From: Pomphorhynchus laevis
Taxonomy: Eukaryota > Acanthocephala > Palaeacanthocephala > Echinorhynchida > Pomphorhynchidae
Direction of reading: 5' to 3'
DNA length: 64,000 nucleotides
NCBI GenBank assembly: GCA_012934845.2
Contig: WNNJ02001684.1
Coordinates: 124,001-188,000, forward strand
The notes beneath the pieces are model-generated. The model ran no database searches. It was not told the origin of the DNA and worked only from the letters and a program-made list of their open reading frames with translations. The translations under genes were made by a program, and so were the position numbers. Each line of letters begins with the position of its first letter. Position 1 is the stretch's first letter. Below are positions 15,301-27,300 of the stretch, one piece after another.

Positions 15301-18300
15301 TTTATTGTGTTTTGCAAAACACTGTTTCCTGAAGAGGCCAATCGCATTGGCGAAAGTTCAAAAATAATACTATTTTTTTATTTTTCTCTGAGAAAGAGCC
15401 AACTAATGATTACATTCTCTTCGAACACAATTCTAAAATATATATTAAAATATTATTACATAGAAAATAATATAATTAATAATATATTTATATATTAAAA
15501 TGTTATAACCTTAAAATATTTACTGCTGTCTTTATCAGAAAGTAAATCTGACAATTTTGAATTCTTTGTAACAATAACATCTTTGATTTGCTAGACTTTA
15601 GTAGCAAACACGTTATGATATGGTCATAACTACTGGTCGTGTACATAGTGAAAACAAAAAAAACATCTAAAATTTCATTAAATTTTAGATTATAAGAATT
15701 AATTTTGATTGTTAAATTATTTTTACATTAATTTTTTTAAATAATGGCTAAACTAATTATATAATTCACAAAAATAAGAGTATTAATTAATAAACATACT
15801 TCGTCATTATAAAACCATTCACACTCAGCATCGAGATCTTCCAATTCAATTTCGAGAACAACTTCATCATTTTCATTGCAAGTGATTTGTTCTGGTAAGC
15901 GTTTTTTAAATCGCCATTGAGGTTCTTAAAACAAATAAAACATTAAACGATGCAATGCTATTTACGATAAAATGAAAATTCTTAAAACATATTGAGCATG
16001 TTATTAAAAATGGTTACGGTTTTAAGCATTTACCGTATCATCGTACACTGATCACAATTAAATATCTTAAATATACTGGTAAATTTAAGATTTTTGAATT
16101 TACCAGTTTATGAGTTCAATTAAAAACTGACTAATTACTGAAATTCGACCACACAATGTTTCTTACCCAAAACGTAAAGGTAGCATGTTGATATTTTATC
16201 ATTGTATCCTTGTATTTGACAAGTATAGACACCTGCATCTTCTTTAAGCGTTCTGTGAATTCGAAGAATGCACCGAACATTATCAATATGCATTTTGAAT
16301 CGGCTATTGGTTTCCTGACAAACATTTTAAACATTGATATAAACAGAAAAGGTTGGCGAAACATAATGTTTGAAGAATTCAGCAATTACATGATTAATTA
16401 CGTGATTATTAAATATTATTAAATACGTGATTATTTTTAAAACAATGATGTCTGGCAAAATGTTTCTGCATTATTATTTATTTTGATAAATTATTTATTA
16501 TTTATTTGGTATTCAAATGATAGTTTAATTATCTTATCATCTTATTTAAATGTTACTAGAATACCATTTTCACAATATTTCGGAAAGGCAAAATCGATTG
16601 TTTGGATCGATGCATATCGCGATGAACAATTACCTAAAACGGGTATATTGAAAAGCTTAATGCATTATTGGTCTAGCTCAAACTTAATTCGTACATATCG
16701 AAAAGAAATAAGTTTAAATATCACAAAATGTCACATATTTACTGTCTTATCAGCTTTATTTTTTCGTATATAATGTGTATTTTATTTAAGTTTTTTATGA
16801 AATGGGAAATATAATGATTACAAGCTGATAAATAACGATAGTTATAGATCAACTTGACGAATTAGAGGCAGTTAAATATGTGAGAAATGAGCTGGCAATG
16901 TCTAACCGTTTCTAATAATATTTGAAACTGATTTTTGAGTGATTATGAGTTTGTAAGCGCTAATTTTAAAACCGAGATTTAAAGGGTATGTTATTTGTTC
17001 GGCTAAACAATAAACTAACCTCATTTAGCTTTTCGTGAATTAATTTTTATTTTTATTTAATTTTTTTGTAATAAAATAAAACTAAAATTTCACTTTTTCA
17101 AATTACAATCGTAATGACAAAAGCGGGTTATTAGTTCACCAATAACTCGTGCATTCTTTAATGTATTCTTTGAATTCAATGCTATCCATATTACCTCTAA
17201 TCGTACATTATCTTTCATCCAAATTACAGGACATTCTGGATGATTTACATGACATTCTAGGTTAGTTGTTTTAGTTCTGAATACTTCCATTTTTACCGGT
17301 AACAACATGTAAAAGTCAAATTGTTTATCAGATGCTAAAATCAGATTTTCAATAAATTTCCGATATTTTGGTGAAGATGTGTTATTTACGTTTTACTTCC
17401 AGCCAACATTTTGTTTCAATATTGTTTACTGAGCAAATATATCGACCAGAATCGTCGGTATGTAATTTATTTATTATCAACTGTTTTTCGTTTCCATTAA
17501 TAATGAAATTGTACTTTAAACCTTGAAATATTTCGACACGGTTCTTGTACCTAAATACGGCAAATAATTAATTAAATCCGCAATCTCTTCAATTCTTACA
17601 ATCAACTATTAAGTTATTTTCTAAAAAACAATTTTTAAATAACAAATTTTCTAAATGCTGCAGCCGATGCAGCATTTGTTATAATAATTTAATATCATAA
17701 TTTAATAATTAAATAATTAAATTAATTATTTAAAATTATTATTATTATTTAGTATTATTATTTAGTAATATTATTTAATAATTATATCATCCAATAATAT
17801 AATGCATATGTAATATACAGAAGGTGCTATTTTGAAGATGTAATACTATCTTATTATATTAAGGATACAATTGAAAATACCGCAGAATTAATTAACTTTA
17901 ATTATTTAAAGTATACTTTTAAGTGTATTTCTTTAAGTGTATTTTTTAGTACATATAATAATTATAATTTTAATAAGTTTAATGATCGTAAGCTAAAGTT
18001 GAATAAAATGTGAAATATTATATTTTTATAGTTTAACTATAACTTATTATTTTTGAAGAGTAGTTAGTCAAATGTTGGACTACTGACACCATTTGAAATT
18101 AACAATCAAATGCACAGCATATTTAGTATAATTCCTACAAAACCACCACCTAACTGATATCATATCTGAAACTATAATTTAAACTACCAAAACTAGCGTT
18201 TGTAATCGACTATAACGTAAATTTATCTAACTCATAAATTTAATCGAACTTATATAATATATATAAACTATATATATAAACTTTTAGATTATATATATTA

Positions 18301-21300
18301 TATATTATAGTAAACACGAATAAATAACTTAATAAATAAATAAAATAAATAAATAAATTACTGTAATTTATAAAACACGAATTTTTTCAACTGCCTTGTT
18401 CAAATTTCTTGTAAAATTAAGTTATTTATTTTAAATTGTGATGTTTATGTAACATCTAAAAACAAATATAACGGCATATTATCGCGTTATTAAATGTTAG
18501 TGATTAGTTAATAAGTTTAATTTGTTACTAAGATTTGAATCGTATTATTGAAGGATATAAAACGCTTTAAAATATATTATTAGCTAATACAAATAGTCAG
18601 GTATGAAAAATAATAAAAGAATTTACTTCATAATTATTTTTTAATTTTCATGAACTATTAGGAATAGTTAAACAACAACAAAAATTATTTTGATATTTCG
18701 ATATTAACTACTAGCATCTTCAGAAAATGTTCTGTCGTTTAACTATACTTGATAGTTCCTGGAAATTAAAAAAATTAAATGCAGATCAGGATGAATATAT
18801 TTCTCATAATTATTTAATTAATCATTACAAACTTACCATCGAAGAGTTCCACCCGGCTTGCAAAATATAGCAGTCAATGTAACAGCCAAGTCTGATTCAT
18901 TCACTTCCGCATTTTGTAATGGAATTTCCCAGTGGTCTTTAATCTAAAATTTTAAATTAATTAAACAACATATAAAGTGTAAAAATACCTTTTGAGCAAC
19001 TTTTGTCTTTCGTAGAGATGGCCAATTAGGAATTACATTAGATAAAGAATTCTTTCTTCCATCGTCAGTAAATCTATCGGTTGAGGAGTCACCGAAGATA
19101 TCCTTTATAAAACCATTGAAAATTAAGAATGATATATAAAGACAAAAATTGAATACCTGATCCGAATCTCTTCTTGTTGGTGATACTAAATTTAAATATA
19201 ATTCCTTATTACCACTTTTTATTAACATTCAGAAAGCTTATGTAATAACATACATAAATGTATGTTAATATTTATGAAAAATATGTATCACAATGCATAA
19301 TTATTATATAATATCTCATAATAATATAATACAGGTGTAATATACAGAATTGTTGAAGGTATTATATTGAGGATGTAATATTATCTTATTATATTAAGGA
19401 TACAATTGAATATACTGCAGAATACACTATAGAATCTTAGACCTATCAAATAAGATAATACGAACATTTTTTAATTTTCAGATTTCAAAGCAAGCACTTA
19501 GAGACTTTTGCAATCAGCAATTTTTAATCACAGTAGTTTACGAATCGTAGTTGTATTACTTTATTTTTAGTTGTAATTTTTGAATACATAAATCGTAATT
19601 AAAGAGCCATTAATATGCAATTTAATTTTTCAAGAGATATTGTAACGCATACATAGTTTGCAGTAAATCTTCCATTTACGTTTAGTTCCTGAAATATCAT
19701 ACGTTATATATTCATATTTGTGCCTTTAATAATATAACTCAATTATTGAGACAGCAAAAAATTGAGACAGTAAATAAATTAAATTTAAATTTTATTTAAA
19801 TTTAATATTTTTTAATTTTATTAAAATTACAATTACATTTTTTATTGTAATTTATGGTAATGCTGATGGTTAGTCAGCGAAATATCAAATAAATTCGATA
19901 TATCTCTTGCTGTTCTGCAAGTTTTAGGAATCTTTCATATCTTCGTAAGTTTTCAGAAATGTTTGAACATATTTTGTAATTTAAACTTAACAACATGAAT
20001 GTATCTTTACTTTAAAACAAATAAAAGATTAACTAAAACCTGAGCACTTATGTAAATTACATCATAAGAATCAAATTTGAAAACGGAAGTTAAATAATAT
20101 TTTGAAGTGTTTGCTAAGAAGATGAATGCATTTACCTGAGTGATCTGATGTAGAACTTCTTCTGCGAAGGTGTCCACGATAGTCCAATGACGAGGTTTCA
20201 TTCTCTTGAAAACCAAAAAATTTATTAATTAAATACAAATTTAAATTATATATCAACAAAGTGATCAATATATTAAAAATATATTTATTTTTTTCTATAG
20301 TTTTGTAAATTTACAGAAACGAAAAAAAGTTTTATTCCAAAAATTACAATATTTTGAAACTCCTGTCCTAGTATCATCTTCGGGAAAATTACAAAAAGTT
20401 TATTTTTTTACTTTTCATACCAGTAAATTTATAAAACAATAAGAACAACAAACTGTTTGTAATTTGCCTGAAGACGATTACAGGAGCTATTGAATTTTTG
20501 AAATAAAACTATTTTCTTCGTTCCTGTTAATTTATAAAAATTGATTAATGAAAGATTCCAAAAAATGTCTACTCACAAATATTCAAATAAAGGTTCAAGT
20601 TATCAGCATAAATAAAGGTTCAGCATAAGGATTTTGTTTGGAACTCAAAAGTTGACTTTATGAGTACATAAAGTCTACATATATTTATAAAGGCATAAAG
20701 ATATTGACAGATTTTATCAATTCAATTGATAAAATATCAAAAATTATATTATATCTTATAGTTAATAATATATATAATATTATATATTATAATATATATT
20801 ATATATTGTCAATATTAACAATTGGAACAATTTTGAACACAAAATTTTATGTTAAGGAAGTTATGTATAAACTGCTACATAATAAAGGTTCATGTAAAAA
20901 ATTTAACAAATTCTGTAAAGATAAACCAATGATTTATTGACTTTTTAAAAATAATCTTTTAAATCAAATATATCAATCACAGTCAAGGTCAAAAAGATCA
21001 ACAAATAATTAGATGTTTTTCAATGCAACTATTAGTTTATTGCTTTATTGATAAATAGTATAATAATTAAGAATATGATAATTAATATTGAAAAATTTTT
21101 AATAAATAAAACTTTATACAATTTATTAATTAAATAATGAATATTATTTAATAATATTTCTTCTATGAAATATTATAGCACACTTCTATGAAATTAGAGT
21201 TCAGAAAGTGTAAAAAATGTCAATTTTTGAGATTTAAAATATTTTTAATTTTTATAATGAAAACGTCATCACAAAATTATTGTTCTACTGTATTGATATA

Positions 21301-24300
21301 TTAATTTAAATAAATTAATTAAAATAAATATTTTGTTAAGAGCCTAATATTATTTGTCCAAATTCATTTAATTTGCACAGAAACACAAAATAACAAACCT
21401 TGCAAGTATATGTTGAATTCACTAGATTCCTCCCCTTTGTTATTAGAAATTTGAATACTATATAAACCTTCATCATCTATTTTTGGTCGGGTAATTTCCA
21501 GTGATATTTCCCCTTTAGATTGATTCTCCCGAATATGATATTTAATGCCATCTCTTAGTAATGTGCGTCCTTTGTACCACTTGACCACCGGAAATGGATT
21601 GCCACTAATTCTTGCATTGATAAGATTAGCATGAGCTGAAATTGAATGTAAACTAAATAACATTTTTAGTATTTAATTATGATATAATCAATTAGTGATG
21701 AAATTGTATTTCAATTATCCAAAAGAAATTAATTTTATTTTTCACAAAAAGCGCTGCATAATGCATTTATGATTTGGAATTCTACAAATACTCATTAAAT
21801 TTTAGTCAACAATGAGTTAAATTAAATAAGTTTAATTTTAAAATTTAATTAATTTTTAATTAATTATTTTTATAATTTTAAATTTTATAAGTTTTTTTAG
21901 TTAGCATCTTCAATGCAGAACAACTTTTTGGAATTTAATTATCAACATTGAGATACTAGATACTAAATACTAGATACATTCACGGGGACTTTGTATAAAC
22001 GCACTTTATCCGCCGGGGAAAAAGTGAGTTATTTACAAGCTTGAAAACTTGATAACAATAGGATAATCAAATTGACGGTAAGTAGTCAAACAGATTTTAA
22101 ATTAGCAAAATAACAGACAATAAACTACCATGATTTTGTCCGTGGACGAAATACAATAGTTTTGTAAGAAATGCTTAGTGCTGTTTTTCACATAAAAAAT
22201 AAATTTCAGAAATAATATCCATTTTATTTAGGTATAATATTTTTAGCTAAAGAAGCATTTAATGCAAATGGTTAAACTATTTTTCTCGTGTATAAACCGC
22301 AACTTACATTTCGAAATAGTTTTATTTTCAGGATATATCACGAACTTTGGTATTGCTTCGTTCATCAAACCTGTTCCTGATTAAAATAAAAACTAAAATA
22401 TAAATTTATGATTAAGCGAATATTACCTTTAATTATTGGAATCGGCACATCCTCTTCAGTATCTAAATGTAATATATATATTATATATATCTAATTTAAA
22501 GAGAACTTTAAATTTATGTGAAGTGATGATGTTATATATCAACACTTTACTAGACAACGACATAGAAATGCAAATGCAAAATATATTTTAAGCTGCCAAC
22601 TATAAATATGGTTTTAGAAACTAAATCGGTGATCGATATCAAATAACATGTTTAAATTATTTAATTTTTTTAAATTTAATTGAAGTTTATTTAGTTTTAG
22701 AAATACTAAATATAAGTTATAAATTTCAATAATTAATTAATGATTTGATTTAATATTATAATGTTGAAGATGGACATTTATAATTTTTGGAATAATTTTT
22801 TATAATATTAAATCTCATTAGATTTATTATGTGAAAACAGAAGATATAGAAGATATATCTTAAGGGATTTGTGTTATTATTAAACGATTACTGCCAATAT
22901 TATTCAAGAAATAATTGAATAATTTCTTTAGGCATATTCTATGACCTTTAAATTATTTACTCATCTGGCTTAATATTATTAAATTAAAATTTCAATGTTT
23001 TGAAATTAATATTTTATCTATAAATTTGTAAATAAATAATAAATATTATATTTTAATATTTATTATAGAACGTAATGAAGACTCTTGACTTTTATTTGAC
23101 TACTATTTTTCTATGTTCTTTATTTTAACTTGATTATTTATTATATTGATTAAATATAAATTTTATTTATTTATTATATTTAATATTTATGTTTAATATT
23201 TTACTTTGTGCGTAAAAATCCCATTTGCGTTTATTGATTTATTCGATAATTAATAGATAAACTACCCGTTTAAAGAAAATTCAGTTGGTTAGTCGAAATT
23301 ATTCGAAATATTATCTATTTGAACTAGCGCAAACATATATGCAATTGTTTGTAACGGTTTCAATAAATAAACAAATACGCAAATTCATTTTGTTATTTAC
23401 AAATTCTCAAATTCATATAATAATTTGAGAATTTATTATTAGTTAATTCATATTACACGGCTTCATCGTATATTTGATGAAAAATTCAATAGGCGATATA
23501 TTTGATTACTATGCAAAACTATGTAAATACAATTATTTACATAGCAATACAAGTATTTACATAATTTTGATTCTTTCGTTTCTCATATGATATTAGATTG
23601 AGTTAATCAAAAATCGTTTAATAGGTTATGAATCTAAGTTACATAAACAGTTTTAGATACTAGATTTCGCCAATATCAATTAGGATTTAAAAATGTCTTA
23701 CTATTTACCTGATTCAATAGTTGGTGATTTTCTCACATGTGAAGGTTTTGACAATTTTACTTTTGACGTTGTTGTTTTGATATCCTTTAATTTTGAATGA
23801 TCAATTTTGATCATATCAGCCTTGCTAGGCTCCGTCTTTATTGGTTCCAATTCACTGGGTTCTGCATTGATAGATTTTGCGTTTATTACTTTTGATTTGG
23901 GTTGTACCGTTTTGGAAGATGTAATCTTAGTGAACTTTGACTCCGTCTGCTCTGTTTTTGATGATTCTGTTCTAGCATGATCTGGACTTGATTCTTCTGC
24001 TTTTGTATCTTCAGTCTTTGCTAATACTGTCTTTGAAGATACGACATTAGTCGATTTTTTACTGATGACTTCTGGTTTTGCTGGTTCGACGTTTTTTAAA
24101 TCTGTTTTTACAGATTTTGCTTTAATGGATCCCATTTTGGCCGATTCAGTTTTGCTGAGTTCTGTTTTAGACGGTTCAATTGTTTTAACTTTTGTTTTAG
24201 CTAGTTCTGGTTTAGTAATCTCTGCTTTAGCAGCTTCTATCTTTGTAGCTTCAATATTAGTTGATTTTGTAACGGTCATTTCTGGTTTTTTAGCTTTCCT

Positions 24301-27300
24301 AATTTCCGCTTGAGTAACCTTCATTTTAGTGGATTCTACTTCCTTCGTAAGCTTTGTTTTTGCAAGCTCGGTTTTATCAGGTTCTGGTTTAGTATGTTTT
24401 ATATTTGTTGATTCTCCTTTATTTTGTTTTGCATCATCTTGTTTACCCAAATATTTGTCATCGTTCTCTGTCCTTTGCACTTCAACTAACAGTAAAGTGT
24501 ATGTTAATAAAATGATTTTATTTTCAATTTATTTATAAATAAAATAAGCGATTTATTAATTTGTTATTTTCATTTACGATTAATGTCAGCAGTTTTACAT
24601 AAAATTAACAGATTAACATCTTTTTAGGTACCAACAGTGTGCTAACTGGTAACGTTGAATTTTAATACACAAGTGAATAATTACTAAATTTTTATTTAGA
24701 GATTCAAATTAATGATATAATAAATTTAAAAAAATAATCAATGCGAAATAACTGCTAATTAAAATTGAAAAAATGAATGATAATTGATAGCTTAAAAGTA
24801 AAAGATTGATCAAAAAGGCTGATAAAAAAGGTTGATCTTTAAAGTAAAATGTTGATAAAACTTTTTTAATACCGCATATCCTTATTTAAGAAACTTAATT
24901 GTATTTGTTGCTTAATTGTAAGTTTTTACTTCCTAGTTGAATGTCGATAAATTCAAATATCGAAATTATTATTTTGCTTTTGGAAAAAGGGGCTTGGTAG
25001 ATTTAGAGTCGAGATGTATTTTTGTGACATGAAAAATCTATTGGTTCTGATTGTTTTCTATTAGTTTTTATGCGTCTTTTATTTTTGAATTCATTTTACG
25101 TTATTTATGAATCACATCATTTGTTAGCGATGATTATCATTTGGATAAAGTTCAATTCGTTCAACATTTAACAGGCGTTTCTTAAATTTTGTTTTAATTA
25201 GTACACAATTTATTCTGAAGATAAGTTCATAGATTATTTGGTGAAGAACTTTGTTATTTGTTCTGTAAAAAGAGCTACATGTTATTAGATTCTACATTTA
25301 ATCGTATTTCAAAAAGAACTCATAAGGTGTAAAAGTCATATTTTCATTGGTACAAAGCTTCGTACTGCTGTTTGTTTAAATTTGCGCGAATAATATATAA
25401 ATATTATAATATATACCTAAATAATATAGTAATATATTTACGTGAATTATACATAAATATAATATAATCACGATTTGCTCTCATGTCAAAGTGAACTTTC
25501 TTAAGGATAATGAACATGACAGACACGAGTAATTTATTGTAAAAAATAAAATAATGCTAGCTTTCGACGAAAACGTCTTTATTAAGCAAAAATAAAATGG
25601 CACAACAACCATATATACACAACACTGATACGAAAGAATTTCATGTTATTTCAGTCATTAAATCTAATTGGATTTTCCAATTAGATTTGTTAAGATGCAT
25701 TGGATGTGGCTGATTGAAGATTCCTTGATCAATTTTCTAGATAGGTCGTCATCAAGCTCGATAAGAACGCTATCGTCGAAAGCTAGCATTATTTTATTTT
25801 CTACAATAAATTACTCGTGTCTATAGTGTTTCTCAACCTTTAATAAATATAGTAATTCAATATTACATATCATCAATTATTTTAAATATTATTTAATATT
25901 ATTTAATATTTATATGTAATAAATTGTCTATATATAAGTTTCAATTATAATACACTATAAATAACATTAAATGTAATATGATATATAATATTATATATTA
26001 TATTCCAATATTTATGCGAGTACTAACTATATTAATATTATTATTTATTGATTTAGTTTATTTAAATTTATTATCACACATTTATTGACTAAATAAACTG
26101 TTTAAACATTAATACTTCGCTTAAGAAAGCTGATTATTGAAGATCAAATATCTGATCTTTCTTTAGGTTTTGTTGTAGGTTTAGCTCAAAAATCAAATCT
26201 TTGGCCGATATGAACTAGTCCACTCACATAAAGATATACGTTTTTAATAATATGAATTATTTGCTATCATGAATTTTCTTTTACCAAACAGACATACCAG
26301 TTTTATCAGTTTCAACATCTTTCGGTTTTGGTGAATCTTCTATTCCACCAGTAGATTCATCTTAATCAAAAGAAAAATTTCCTGGTTTAAAATTAAATTT
26401 AGAAGATCAAAATTTCTGAAAAAAATTAATAAATTATTTTTAATTTGAAACTGTACAAAGTCAAAAAATATTATTTGTTTTAGCAAAATGCTTAAATACA
26501 AATTTATTTAAAAAATCAAATATTAGAAATGTGTAATACATCACATAACGGGTTAGTAAGAATAATGGATCAGAACCAATTAATTAAAAATTAGACTAAT
26601 TTTTTGTAATCAAAAAATTATAAATATTTACATTTGAACTAGTTCAATTATTAAAATTTATTTATATAATTTATATAGAATAAGCTGATAATTTAAGTCA
26701 CCTATAAAAACACGAATTTAAATGTTAAATTTCAAATTTAAATATTTACAATGTTGATGTATAAATTTTAATTTCAATAAACGTTTTATCAAATATAAAA
26801 TTCAGATGATAATATTTATTAAATAATATTAAATAAATAATGATTCTAACATATTTCTTATTCACCTCAATTAGCTTTGATTAGTTTCGGAAAGTTTAAT
26901 TTAATACAAATTACAAAACTATGTAGATTTTATTTGCACGATTATGTAAATTAATAAAGATTTAATTTCGAAACACCGAGCATCAGTAAAATAATTCCTT
27001 CAATTTCTGTGTAAATAAATTCTTTCATAGATTATCTAAATATGTAACATCAAAGTAAAAGTACCTTTAAGAGGTAGCTTGCAAAGGGCTGTTACAGATC
27101 CAAAACTATTAGATATTAAGCATTCGTAAGTGCCTGCATCCTTGTCCAACAAAAAGTCGGCAATATCCATAACGATTTTAAAATTCGGTACCAATCCACT
27201 CAGTTGAGATTTGAACCTTTTATTGGATATAGGTATTTGTCGCCGATTTATTGTCCATTTGAATGTTGGTTTTGGTGACGCTTGTACATTAATTTCTATC

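Noticed and set aside
16210-16773. Plus-strand open frames of 70 and 96 codons
   Set aside because: The first overlaps a minus-strand Ig exon; the second lies in an intron, has no recognisable domain and no supporting signals.
24065-24538. Plus-strand open frames opposite the K-T-E exon
   Set aside because: They are mirror frames of a low-complexity coding exon on the minus strand and have no splice or domain support.
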